NCBI GenBank assembly: GCA_016716085.1
Contig: JADJWY010000005.1
Coordinates: 310,001-374,000 of the forward strand
Length of the DNA: 64,000 nt
Source: Hahellaceae bacterium
GTDB lineage: Bacteria; Pseudomonadota; Gammaproteobacteria; Pseudomonadales; Oleiphilaceae
Reading direction: 5' to 3'
The notes under the pieces are model-generated. The model did not search any database, was not told the origin of the DNA, and saw only the letters and a program-made list of their open reading frames with translations. Within the stretch, counting starts at the first letter, position 1; each line of letters begins with the position of its first letter. Shown one piece after another: positions 25,906 through 34,400 of the stretch. Made by a program: the position numbers and the translations under genes.

Positions 25906-26940
25906 CTAGAAGTTCTCCGGCATCTTGGCCTTTTCACGCGCAGCATCACGCGAGATGAGACCTTTATTGAGCAAGTTCTTGAGACACTGGTCCAGGGTCT
26001 GCATCCCCAGCCCGGCCCCGGTCTGAATCGCCGAGTACATCTGCGCGACTTTATCTTCCCGGATCAGGTTACGAATGGCCGGGGTACCAATCATGATTTC
26101 ATGTGCGGCGACCCGACCACCCCCCATTTTTTTCAGTAGGGTCTGCGACACCACTGCCTGCAGCGATTCAGACAGCATCGAACGTACCATGGATTTTTCT
26201 TCCGCCGGGAAGACGTCCACGATACGGTCAATGGTTTTAGCGGCTGAGGTGGTGTGCAGGGTACCAAACACCAGGTGACCGGTTTCCGCGGCGGTCAGCG
26301 CCAGTCGAATGGTTTCCAGATCCCGCATCTCGCCCACCAGAATGATGTCCGGGTCTTCCCGCAGTGCCGAGCGTAGGGCTTCGCTGAACCCCAGGGTATC
26401 ACGGTGTACTTCCCGCTGGTTAACCAGACACTTCTTGCTTTCGTGCACGAATTCGATTGGGTCTTCGATAGTCAAAATATGGTCATAGCGGGAATCATTG
26501 ATGTAGTCGATCATTGCCGCCAAGGTGGTACTTTTGCCTGAACCGGTCGGTCCGGTGACCAGACACAGTCCGCGAGGCTTCAGGGCGATATCACGAAACA
26601 CCTGCCCCATGCCCAGATCCTCCATGCTCAGCACTTTGGACGGGATCGTCCGGAACACGGCACCCGCGCCCCGGTTCTGGTTGAAGGCGTTCACCCGGAA
26701 ACGCGCCACGCCCGGCACCTCGAACGAGAAGTCGGTTTCGAGAAATTCTTCGTAATCCTTACGCTGCTTATCGTTCATGATATCGTAAATCAGCGCATGT
26801 ACTTCTTTGTGCTCCAGGGCTGGCAGGTTGATGCGGCGAACATCCCCGTCCACCCGAATCATGGGCGGCAGACCGGAAGACAGGTGAAGATCCGAAGCGC
26901 CCTGTTTGGCCGAAAAAGCCAGCAATTCCGTAATATCCAT
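25906..26940 (-). CDS. pilT: Type IV pilus retraction ATPase PilT
   Basis: Hexameric ATPase that powers pilus retraction, twitching and DNA uptake; 344 aa, full length. MDITELLAFSAKQGASDLHLSSGLPPMIRVDGD is the standard N-terminal domain. Walker A is GPTGSGKSTT near residue 130, Walker B is DPDIILVGEMRD, and the AIRNLIRE motif essential for retraction is present near the C-terminus. It lies directly upstream of the broken pilU and divergent from yggS, as in Pseudomonas. No other pilus gene is in the window. Confidence 0.96.
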   Translation of the reverse strand: MDITELLAFSAKQGASDLHLSSGLPPMIRVDGDVRRINLPALEHKEVHALIYDIMNDKQRKDYEEFLETDFSFEVPGVARFRVNAFNQNRGAGAVFRTIPSKVLSMEDLGMGQVFRDIALKPRGLCLVTGPTGSGKSTTLAAMIDYINDSRYDHILTIEDPIEFVHESKKCLVNQREVHRDTLGFSEALRSALREDPDIILVGEMRDLETIRLALTAAETGHLVFGTLHTTSAAKTIDRIVDVFPAEEKSMVRSMLSESLQAVVSQTLLKKMGGGRVAAHEIMIGTPAIRNLIREDKVAQMYSAIQTGAGLGMQTLDQCLKNLLNKGLISRDAAREKAKMPENF

Positions 26941-27016
26941 TGATATCCCCGTAAAAATAGATTCACTTCAGTGTAAAATGGATGATGCACTGCCAACGCT
27001 GAAGAGAGTTCAAAGC

Positions 27017-27730
27017 ATGTCGACACAGGAAAGCATAGCAGACAACCTGCAATGCGTAAGATCGCGAATCCATGAAGCGGCTCTGGCCTGTGGGCGCGAT
27101 CCCGCCTCAATTTCACTGCTGGCCGTAAGTAAAATGCATCCAGTTGCCGCAATTGAAGCGGCCTTTCGGGCCGGGCAGCGCCATTTTGGTGAAAGCTATG
27201 CTCAGGAAGCGGTAGAGAAGGTCGCGGAGCTAAAAGCCCTGGACGGTGTTATCTGGCACTTTATTGGTCCGTTACAGTCGAATAAAACCCGTCCTGTCGC
27301 AGAACATTTTGACTGGGTTCACAGCGTTGACCGGCTCAAGATTGCCCAGCGGCTGTCAGACCAGCGACCCGCGGGCCTTCCCCCATTGAATATATGTTTA
27401 CAGGTCAACATCGACCATGAAGGCAGTAAATCCGGCGTGGCTCCCGAGGAACTTGCCGCCCTGGCCGAGGCTGTCAATCAACTGCCGCAGCTCTGCCTGC
27501 GCGGATTGATGTGTATCCCCGACCCCACCCGGGGCGACGAGGCACTGCGCCAAAGCTTTGCCGCCATGCAGAAACTGTTTGAGACTTTACGAACGCACTA
27601 CCCGGATCTGGACACCCTGTCGATGGGCATGTCGGATGATCTGGATCTTGCAATTGCACAAGGTGCCACCATTGTACGGGTTGGCACTGCTATCTTTGGA
27701 CAACGAAACGGAACGAGCGCCCCTCTATGA
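27017..27730 (+). CDS. yggS: PLP homeostasis protein YggS/PROSC
   Basis: PLP-binding alanine-racemase-fold protein controlling free pyridoxal phosphate; 237 aa. The PLP lysine lies in SLLAVSKMHP. FGESYAQEAVEKV, IWHFIGPLQSNKT, VHSVDRLKIAQRL and LSMGMSDDLDLAIAQGATIVRVGTAIFG are family signatures. The start MSTQESIADNL at 27017 has GAAGAGAG upstream; earlier in-frame ATGs would enter the pilT promoter region. It is the first gene of a tight run with proC (4-bp overlap), yggT and yggU. Confidence 0.94.
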   Translation: MSTQESIADNLQCVRSRIHEAALACGRDPASISLLAVSKMHPVAAIEAAFRAGQRHFGESYAQEAVEKVAELKALDGVIWHFIGPLQSNKTRPVAEHFDWVHSVDRLKIAQRLSDQRPAGLPPLNICLQVNIDHEGSKSGVAPEELAALAEAVNQLPQLCLRGLMCIPDPTRGDEALRQSFAAMQKLFETLRTHYPDLDTLSMGMSDDLDLAIAQGATIVRVGTAIFGQRNGTSAPL

Positions 27731-28596
27731 GTCTTTCCCGACAAACCACCCGCCTGACCTTCATTGGCTCCGGCAACATGGCCGCCGCGATCATAGGCGG
27801 CCTGCGCGCACTCAACTATCCCGCCGCGCTGATTCGCGTCTGCGGGCCGGACACCGATCAACTCGACGAGCTGAACAGCCAGTACGGTGTCGGAATCAGT
27901 GCGGACAACACTATGTTTCTGGAAGACACTGACCTGCTGTTATTATGTGTGAAGCCTCAAATAATGCAGGCAGTATGCACGGGTCTCGCACCCTATTTAA
28001 AAACGAAGCGTCACCTGGGAATCCTTTCCATCGCAGCGGGCGTTAATACCGCTCAACTATCCACCTGGTTAGATACCTCACTCCCGATCCTTCGCTGCAT
28101 GCCGAACACCCCGGCGATGGTGCAGGAAGGTGCCGCCGGACTATTTGCGCCTACCACCGCGAGCAAAACCCTGCGCGATACCGCAGAAACGATTTTTGGT
28201 GCGGTCGGGTTGGTGGCCTGGGTCGAGAAGGAAGATGATCTGCATGCGGTGACGGCCTTATCCGGCAGTGGCCCCGCCTACTGTTTTCTCTTCCTGCAGG
28301 CACTGGAATCCGCCGGGGTTCGCATGGGTCTTAGCACCGAAGTGGCCAGAAACCTGGCGATACAGACACTGCGCGGGGCAGGCAAACTGGCTGCAAATAG
28401 CACGGATTCCCCCGACACGCTGAAGCGCAAGGTCATGTCCCCTGGCGGCACCACCGAGCAGGCAATCCGCCAGTTTGAAGCCGACCAATTTGTGACAGGC
28501 GTCGACCGGGCTGTCTTGAAAGCCTGGGAGCGATCCTACACACTGGCGGGCGAGCAGTGTCCTGGCCCGGTAAACCTTCCGAACGCGCACGACTGA
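27727..28596 (+). CDS. proC: Pyrroline-5-carboxylate reductase
   Basis: Last step of proline synthesis, reducing P5C with NAD(P)H; 289 aa, slightly longer than E. coli ProC. The dinucleotide motif IGSGNMAAAIIGGL is near residue 14. The mid-region CMPNTPAMVQEGAAGLFA and the substrate loop ALSGSGPAYCFLFLQALESAGVRMGL are intact, as is the C-terminal VMSPGGTTEQAI block. Its ATG overlaps the yggS stop (ATGA). A GC-rich inverted repeat (GCCCCG/CGGGGC) lies in the gap before yggT. Confidence 0.95.
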   Translation: MSLSRQTTRLTFIGSGNMAAAIIGGLRALNYPAALIRVCGPDTDQLDELNSQYGVGISADNTMFLEDTDLLLLCVKPQIMQAVCTGLAPYLKTKRHLGILSIAAGVNTAQLSTWLDTSLPILRCMPNTPAMVQEGAAGLFAPTTASKTLRDTAETIFGAVGLVAWVEKEDDLHAVTALSGSGPAYCFLFLQALESAGVRMGLSTEVARNLAIQTLRGAGKLAANSTDSPDTLKRKVMSPGGTTEQAIRQFEADQFVTGVDRAVLKAWERSYTLAGEQCPGPVNLPNAHD

Positions 28597-28652
28597 GCAA
28601 AGCGGCCCCGCCCACCATGAGTCCGGGGCTCATACGAACATAAGGAAACGAC

Positions 28653-29195
28653 ATGCAATTGTTACTGGATCTGGTTCAAATCATCGGCAGTTTGTATATC
28701 ACGCTGGTGCTGCTCCGTTTTATTCTGCAAGTCTGCCGGGCAGATTTTTACAATCCTATTTCGCAATTTATCGTAAAAGCCACCAACCCTCTGCTGATTC
28801 CGCTGCGCCGGGTGATTCCCAGCATTCGGGGGCTGGACTCCGCCTCACTGGTGTTGGCCCTGCTTCTGCAAATTATCCTGGTTCTGGTCATCAATCAGAT
28901 TCCACTGGGGCATCTGGGAGAAATTTTTGGTCAGGTTCTGGCTGCTGCGTTGATCCAGCTACTCAATGCTGTCGTTCAGCTTTACACCTGGGCGCTGATC
29001 ATTATTGTGATCATCAGCTGGGTCGCACCGGGTAGTTATCATCCGGGGGCCCAGCTACTCGCGCAAATTACCGAGCCGCTCCTGGCGCCCATTCGACGCA
29101 TACTGCCGCCCATGGGCGGTTTGGACTTATCGCCCATGGTGTTGATGTTGGTACTCTTTGTAATTGGTGGAGCACTCAGTGGCCGCTACGGCTAA
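28653..29195 (+). CDS. yggT: YggT family membrane protein
   Basis: Inner-membrane protein of 180 aa made of two similar halves, each with hydrophobic helices. Each half has a conserved P(L)LxPxRRxxP turn (NPLLIPLRRVIPSIRGLD and EPLLAPIRRILPPMGGLD). YggT proteins are linked to osmotic tolerance and, in plastids and some bacteria, to membrane complex assembly; the exact role here is unknown. AAGGAAA lies just upstream of the ATG. The 3' end overlaps yggU by 17 bp. Confidence 0.9.
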   Translation: MQLLLDLVQIIGSLYITLVLLRFILQVCRADFYNPISQFIVKATNPLLIPLRRVIPSIRGLDSASLVLALLLQIILVLVINQIPLGHLGEIFGQVLAAALIQLLNAVVQLYTWALIIIVIISWVAPGSYHPGAQLLAQITEPLLAPIRRILPPMGGLDLSPMVLMLVLFVIGGALSGRYG

Positions 29196-29499
29196 CACCC
29201 AGCCCTCCGCTCCCTGGCTGCGCTGGGAGGGCGCCGCCCTGATCATCGACCTGCATGCCCAGCCGGGTGCGCGTCAGTCTGAGTTTGCAGGGGTTCATGG
29301 CGATGCGCTCAAAGTCAGGATTCAGGCGCCGCCTGTGGATGGCAAGGCCAATAAGGCCTTGTTGCGATTTCTGGCAGACGCGTTTGGGGTCACGCTCAAG
29401 CAGGTGACCCTCATCCAGGGCGAGAGTAATCGTCGTAAGCGAGTACGCATTGAATCTGTCAGCCACTTCCCTGACGCGTTAAGCCTTTACCTTCCGTAA
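29179..29499 (+). CDS. yggU: DUF167 family protein YggU
   Basis: Small DUF167 protein, 106 aa, function unknown. The core reads LIIDLHAQPGARQSEFAGVHGDALKVRI, then APPVDGKANKALLRFLADAFGV and the GESNRRKRVRI strand, all typical of the family. The start is taken as GTG 29179, with GGTGGAG six bases ahead, inside the last codons of yggT; GTG 29167 and TTG 29164 are alternatives. It ends the yggS-proC-yggT-yggU run. Confidence 0.88.
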   Translation: MAATANTQPSAPWLRWEGAALIIDLHAQPGARQSEFAGVHGDALKVRIQAPPVDGKANKALLRFLADAFGVTLKQVTLIQGESNRRKRVRIESVSHFPDALSLYLP

Positions 29500-29580
29500 C
29501 CAAAGGCCACCAAGCCCCTACAGCACTGGACAGGAAAACGTCTAGACTTGAAAGATCTATGCCTTAATCGGAACCACTCC

Positions 29581-31542
29581 ATGACACCCAGCGGAATCAG
29601 TCAGCAAGTCGAAGCCTATGACCTGTGGCGCCAGTCGATCGCTAAGGAAGTTCTTCAGTACCTGACCTGGCTGCGTCTGAATCATCTGAACTCTGTCGAG
29701 CTGGAAGAACAGATCACGCGGCGTTTACGGGAACTGCAAAATGACACGCTCACCGTAGCCTTCGTCGGTGAATTCTCGCGGGGAAAGACTGAACTGATCA
29801 ATGCGCTGTTTTTTACCGGGTTTGGTCAACGCATGCTGCCCTCACAGGCGGGGCGCACCACCATGTGTCCGGTCGAACTCTTCTTTGATACCGAAGAAGG
29901 CAGCTATGTTCGCCTGTTGCCGATCGACACGCGCCAGAATGACCAGCCCCTCTCTGCTTACAGGGAACAATACGAAGCCTGGGTCAATTTTACACTCGAC
30001 CCTCAATCACCTGACTCGGTACGGGAGGCGCTGGAGCATGTCGCGCAAACACGCTCTGTCACCTTTGATCAGGCCCGCAAACTGGGATTTGATGTCGGCA
30101 CGCTGGAAGCGGATCGCAGCCATCCGGGTCATGCGCTGATTCCCGCCTGGCGCCATGCCCTGATCAGTCTCGATCACCCCATCTTACGTCAGGGGCTTCG
30201 CATTCTGGACACCCCCGGCCTGAACGCCCTCGGATCAGAGCCCGAATTGACCGTCAGCATGATTCCCAGTGCGCACGCCATCGTCTTCCTACTGGGGGCC
30301 GATACCGGTGTCACCGCCAGTGACATGCAGATCTGGACAGAACACCTGCAAACCCAGAAGGGCATGCAGCAGTCCGCCCGCTTTGCTGTCCTCAATAAAA
30401 TCGACATGTTTTGGGAGGATATTCGCCAGGAATCGCAAACACTGTCCATGATTGAAGACATGCGGCGCAAAACGGCAGAAATGCTGGAAATGGAACCCGG
30501 ACAAGTGCTCCCCCTCAGCGCCAAACAAGCCTTGATTGGCCGAATTAAAAGCGACAATGATTTAATTGAACGTAGCCGGATCACCGCTCTCGAAGACTTA
30601 CTGGCTGAGAAACTACTGGCTCAAAAAGAAAAGCTGGTTACCCAAAAGCTGGTGATGGATGTGCTGGGCCTGCTGCAAACCAGTGAATCCATATTGAAAT
30701 CCCGCCTGGACTCACTGCTGGATCGCCGCCGGGTGTTACACGAGGGACATGCTGAATCTGAAGATGTAAAAGCACTGACCGACAAAACGCAGGGGGACTA
30801 CAATTTTTACTACAAGAAATTGTTTACCTTACGTTCCAGCCGCCGCCTGATGCACTCCCAGGCCATGATTCTTGAGCGACTGGTCAATGCAGGTCGCTTT
30901 GACGCCCATGCTGCCCGGACGCGGGATGCGCTGGTCAATAGCTGGACCACCCTGGGTATGGCACGGGCCATTACCGAATTCTTTGCTGCACTCGACAGTG
31001 ACATGAGCAATCTTCGCCATGAAGGCCGATTGGCTCAGAAGATGGTGGATTCCATCTACCAACGCTATAACGACGGCGCCTCGGCTCACCTTATCGAGCC
31101 GCCCCCCTTCAACATCAGCCAGCAGCTGAAGGGTCTTGAAAATCTGCGATTCCGTGCGGAGAAATTCAGTCTGGGTGCATCGACCCTGCTCTCGGAACAG
31201 ACCATCGTCGTGCGCCGTTTCTTCAACACCCTGGTGGCGGAAGCCCGTAAACTCTATCTTGAGATCAGCGCTGAAGCCCAGCGCTGGCCACAGGATGCCC
31301 TCACCCCGCTGCTGCAGAACACACTGGAGCAGAAGCAAACCCTGGAGCAGCAGATTCGCCATCTGAAGACCCTCCACGAATCGGCGAAGGATATCAGGAC
31401 ACAGCAGCGAAAACTGGATACAATGCTGGACGATATTCGTCATCAGTTGCAGACCGCCGAAAAAATTCAACGGCGCTTACGCAAACCTGCGCCTCAGCTA
31501 CTGATGCAGAAAGTGATCAATCTGTCAGGAGCGTCTCGCTAG
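29581..31542 (+). CDS. Dynamin-like large GTPase
   Basis: Bacterial dynamin-family protein, 653 aa. G1 is VAFVGEFSRGKTELINALF (GxxxxGKT) near residue 65. The switch region GRTTMCPVE, G3 DTPGLNALGSEPE and G4 NKIDMF follow. After the GTPase domain come about 400 residues of mostly helical, coiled-coil sequence, as in dynamin stalks. Family members remodel or repair membranes; the cargo here is unknown. It is followed by metX after 4 bp, so the two are probably cotranscribed, though no functional link is known. ATG 29581 is preferred to an in-frame TTG at 29548. Confidence 0.82.
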   Translation: MTPSGISQQVEAYDLWRQSIAKEVLQYLTWLRLNHLNSVELEEQITRRLRELQNDTLTVAFVGEFSRGKTELINALFFTGFGQRMLPSQAGRTTMCPVELFFDTEEGSYVRLLPIDTRQNDQPLSAYREQYEAWVNFTLDPQSPDSVREALEHVAQTRSVTFDQARKLGFDVGTLEADRSHPGHALIPAWRHALISLDHPILRQGLRILDTPGLNALGSEPELTVSMIPSAHAIVFLLGADTGVTASDMQIWTEHLQTQKGMQQSARFAVLNKIDMFWEDIRQESQTLSMIEDMRRKTAEMLEMEPGQVLPLSAKQALIGRIKSDNDLIERSRITALEDLLAEKLLAQKEKLVTQKLVMDVLGLLQTSESILKSRLDSLLDRRRVLHEGHAESEDVKALTDKTQGDYNFYYKKLFTLRSSRRLMHSQAMILERLVNAGRFDAHAARTRDALVNSWTTLGMARAITEFFAALDSDMSNLRHEGRLAQKMVDSIYQRYNDGASAHLIEPPPFNISQQLKGLENLRFRAEKFSLGASTLLSEQTIVVRRFFNTLVAEARKLYLEISAEAQRWPQDALTPLLQNTLEQKQTLEQQIRHLKTLHESAKDIRTQQRKLDTMLDDIRHQLQTAEKIQRRLRKPAPQLLMQKVINLSGASR

Positions 31543-31546
31543 CCCG

Positions 31547-32704
31547 ATGCCAACTACATTTCCTGCCGATTCAGTCGGCCTGGTTTCCGCGCAGGTTGCG
31601 GAATTCAGCGTTCCTCTCGCGCTGGAATGCGGAAAGAGCCTGCCCAGTTATCAGCTGGTCTATGAAACCTACGGTACACTTAACGCCGGGCGAAGCAATG
31701 CCATTCTGATCTGTCACGCCCTGAGCGGCAGTCATCATGCGGCCGGTTACCACAGTCACGATGACGCCAAGCCGGGCTGGTGGGATACCTGTATCGGCCC
31801 CGGCAAACCCATCGACACCCGGCATTTCTTTGTGGTCTGCCTGAACAATCTGGGCGGCTGTGCTGGATCGACAGGCCCCCTGAGCCAGAATCCCGAAACC
31901 GGGCGCCAGTACGGTCCTGACTTTCCCGTGGTTACCGTAAAAGATTGGGTCAACAGCCAGGTTCGCCTCGCAGACTTTCTGGGCATTCAACGCTGGGCCG
32001 CCGTTGTCGGGGGCAGTCTCGGCGGTATGCAGGCCCTGCAATGGTCCATCAGCCACCCCGATCGTCTGGGTCATGCGGTGGTGATTGCCTCCACCCCCAA
32101 GCTGTCTGCCCAGAACATTGCCTTTAATGAAGTGGCCCGACGCGCCATTATTTCCGATCCGGAGTTTCATCAGGGCCGCTACCTGGAAAAGAATTCCGCA
32201 CCTCGCAACGGTTTAATGTTGGCCCGTATGGTCGGTCACATTACCTACCTCTCCAATGTGGCGATGGGTGAAAAGTTTGGCCGCGAACTTCGGGATCAGG
32301 CCTTTAAGTTCGGACTGCTGGATGCGGAGTTTCAGGTGGAGTCTTACCTGCGTTATCAGGGCGAACGCTTTTCTCAGAATTTCGATGCCAACACCTACCT
32401 GCTCATGACCCGGGTGCTGGACTATTTTGACCCGGCCGCAGACTTCGGTGGCGACCTGACCCAGGCGTTGACCCACGCGAAGTGTAAATTTCTGGTGGTC
32501 GCGTTTTCGACCGACTGGCGTTTTTCGCCTGAACGTTCTGAAGAACTGGTTTCAGCCCTGGTGGGTGCGAGCAAATGCGTCAGCTACGCCGAAATCGATG
32601 CGCCGCATGGCCACGATGCCTTTTTGATTCCGACCCAGCGTTATATCGATGTCTTTAGCTCCTACATGCAACGGATCGCACAGGAGGTCACCCATGCGCA
32701 TTGA
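31547..32704 (+). CDS. metX: Homoserine O-acyltransferase MetX
   Basis: Alpha/beta-hydrolase-fold enzyme activating homoserine for methionine synthesis; 385 aa. The nucleophile elbow GGSLGGMQALQW contains the catalytic serine near residue 149. LICHALSGSHHAAG and NNLGGCAGSTGP are family blocks, and the Asp/His pair lies near FSTDWRF and DAPHGHDAFL at the C-terminus. Gammaproteobacterial MetX of this type often uses succinyl-CoA rather than acetyl-CoA; sequence alone by eye cannot decide. metW overlaps its 3' end by 11 bp. Confidence 0.93.
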   Translation: MPTTFPADSVGLVSAQVAEFSVPLALECGKSLPSYQLVYETYGTLNAGRSNAILICHALSGSHHAAGYHSHDDAKPGWWDTCIGPGKPIDTRHFFVVCLNNLGGCAGSTGPLSQNPETGRQYGPDFPVVTVKDWVNSQVRLADFLGIQRWAAVVGGSLGGMQALQWSISHPDRLGHAVVIASTPKLSAQNIAFNEVARRAIISDPEFHQGRYLEKNSAPRNGLMLARMVGHITYLSNVAMGEKFGRELRDQAFKFGLLDAEFQVESYLRYQGERFSQNFDANTYLLMTRVLDYFDPAADFGGDLTQALTHAKCKFLVVAFSTDWRFSPERSEELVSALVGASKCVSYAEIDAPHGHDAFLIPTQRYIDVFSSYMQRIAQEVTHAH

Positions 32705-33287
32705 CCTTCAGATTATTGCCGAATGGATCCAACCCCAGGCACGGGTACTGGATCTGGGTTGCGGTGATGGCACGTTGCTCAGCCACCTGCAAGACACGAA
32801 ATCCATCCTGGGGTATGGACTGGAAATTGATCCGTTCAACATTACGGCCTGTATTCAAAAAGGCGTGAATGTCATTGAACAGGATCTGGATGTGAAAGGG
32901 CTGGCTAACCTGCGGCATCAACATTTCGATGTGGTCGTGATGACTCAGGCGCTCCAGGCGGTGAGGCAACCGGACATCATGCTGGACGAGATGTTGCGCC
33001 TGGGCAAGGAATGTATCATCACCTTCCCCAACTTTGCCTACTGGAAACTGCGCTTGTATTTGTTGAGCAAGGGCCGCATGCCCGTCAGCAAGACCCTACC
33101 TTATACCTGGTATAACACACCCAATATTCACCTCTGTACCTTTAGGGACTTCGAGGCCTTGTGTCGGGACAAGAATATACGCGTCCTCCGTCGGGCCGTT
33201 GTAAATGACGACCAGGAGTCCCAGACACTTGCACAACGTTTTCCGAACTGGCTTGGCCAAATTGCGATTTATCAGGTGACAAAATGA
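32694..33287 (+). CDS. metW: MetW, methionine biosynthesis methyltransferase-like protein
   Basis: SAM-fold protein of 197 aa that partners MetX in Pseudomonas-type methionine synthesis. Motif I VLDLGCGDGTLLSHL is near residue 20. FDVVVMTQALQAVRQPD and the downstream CIITFPNFAYWKLRLYL, PYTWYNTPNIHLCTFRDFE blocks are specific to MetW. The start at 32694 lies within metX behind an AGGAGGT site, so translation is coupled. DUF4426 follows with a 4-bp overlap. Confidence 0.92.
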   Translation: MRIDLQIIAEWIQPQARVLDLGCGDGTLLSHLQDTKSILGYGLEIDPFNITACIQKGVNVIEQDLDVKGLANLRHQHFDVVVMTQALQAVRQPDIMLDEMLRLGKECIITFPNFAYWKLRLYLLSKGRMPVSKTLPYTWYNTPNIHLCTFRDFEALCRDKNIRVLRRAVVNDDQESQTLAQRFPNWLGQIAIYQVTK

Positions 33288-33745
33288 AGCGATCACACTC
33301 GTTACGTCGCGCGCTTTCTGCGCTGTTATTGCTGGTTTCCACGCTTGCACTCGCTCCGGCGCAGGCGGAACAAAAAGTTGACTATGGCGACTACGAAATT
33401 CACTACATTGCCGTCCCCACCACGCTACTGGAACCCGAAATCGCCAAAGCGTATGGGCTGGAGCGCAGTAAATCGACTGGCATGCTGAATGTGTCGGTTT
33501 TGAAGAAGCAACCCGATGGCAGTACACGTGCCGTTGGCGCCTTCGTTCGCGGCAAGCTCACGAATGATGTGCAGCAGGAGCGTGAGCTGGAATTTACCCG
33601 CGTAGCTGAAGGTGAAGCCATCTACTCCATCGCGCCCTTCTGGTACAGCCAGGGGCAACCGTATACCTTTCAACTGGAAGTGCAGGCCGACCCGGAAAAA
33701 GGTGCTTTTCCGGTCCGTTTCTCGCAAACGCTCTACCCGGATTGA
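33284..33745 (+). CDS. DUF4426 exported protein
   Basis: Secreted or periplasmic protein of 153 aa, function unknown. A signal peptide (ALSALLLLVSTLALAPAQA) is followed by a beta-rich domain with YEIHYIAVPTTLLEPEIAKAYGLERS, the DUF4426 signature. It is translationally coupled to metW (ATGA overlap) and followed by rdgB after 1 bp. The metX-metW-DUF4426-rdgB-hemW order is conserved in Pseudomonas. Confidence 0.85.
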   Translation: MKRSHSLRRALSALLLLVSTLALAPAQAEQKVDYGDYEIHYIAVPTTLLEPEIAKAYGLERSKSTGMLNVSVLKKQPDGSTRAVGAFVRGKLTNDVQQERELEFTRVAEGEAIYSIAPFWYSQGQPYTFQLEVQADPEKGAFPVRFSQTLYPD

Positions 33746-33746
33746 T

Positions 33747-34400
33747 ATGAAACAGTGTGTGATGGCCAGCAGCAATGTCGGCAAAATTCGAGAGTTCAAT
33801 GCGTTACTGGAACCGAGAGGTTTTGAAGTCATTCCGCAAAACAGTCTTGGCATCGAAAGCGTGCCGGAAACGGGCCTCACCTTTGTCGAAAATGCCCTGA
33901 TCAAAGCGCGTCATGCCGCCCACATGAGTGGGAAACCTGCCCTGGCGGATGATTCCGGTCTGGTGGTGCCCGCCTTGAATGGGGCGCCCGGATTGTATTC
34001 GGCCCGCTATGCAGCTTCATCTGAAGGCTATCCGGGTGAAAGCACGGATGAGCGCAACCTGAACAAACTGCTGGCCACCCTGCAGGATCTGACCGGCACT
34101 CAACGTGCTGCATTTTATGTCTGTATTCTGGTCTGGCTGGAACACCCGGAAGATCCGACACCGTTGATTTGCGAAGGGCGCTGGCACGGTTTTATTGCTC
34201 GGGAGGCCTCCGGGCAACAGGGCTTTGGCTACGACCCAATCTTCATCCCCAAACAAAACCTGCCCGCAGGTTGCGCCAGCCCGGATGACCTGACGATCGC
34301 CCCCCCCCTGGCCACCGTCGCCCATTTCGACAAAATGGCGAAAAATGCGATCAGCCATCGGGGACTCGCGATGCGGGAACTCCTTGAGCGACTGGCGTGA
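33747..34400 (+). CDS. rdgB: dITP/XTP pyrophosphatase RdgB
   Basis: House-cleaning enzyme that hydrolyses ITP, dITP and XTP to monophosphates, keeping deaminated purines out of DNA; 217 aa, a little longer than E. coli RdgB. MASSNVGKIREFNALL carries the phosphate-binding T/SxNxxK motif. ADDSGLVVPALNGAPGLYSARYA holds the catalytic Asp, and FGYDPIFIP with ISHRGLAM completes the purine pocket. The start ATG 33747 follows the DUF4426 stop by 1 bp, and hemW overlaps the 3' end by 4 bp. Confidence 0.95.
   Translation: MKQCVMASSNVGKIREFNALLEPRGFEVIPQNSLGIESVPETGLTFVENALIKARHAAHMSGKPALADDSGLVVPALNGAPGLYSARYAASSEGYPGESTDERNLNKLLATLQDLTGTQRAAFYVCILVWLEHPEDPTPLICEGRWHGFIAREASGQQGFGYDPIFIPKQNLPAGCASPDDLTIAPPLATVAHFDKMAKNAISHRGLAMRELLERLA

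Noticed and set aside
28600..28632. GCCCCG/CGGGGC inverted repeat between proC and yggT as a terminator
   Set aside because: No T-run follows and the two genes look cotranscribed; could only be a weak mRNA fold.
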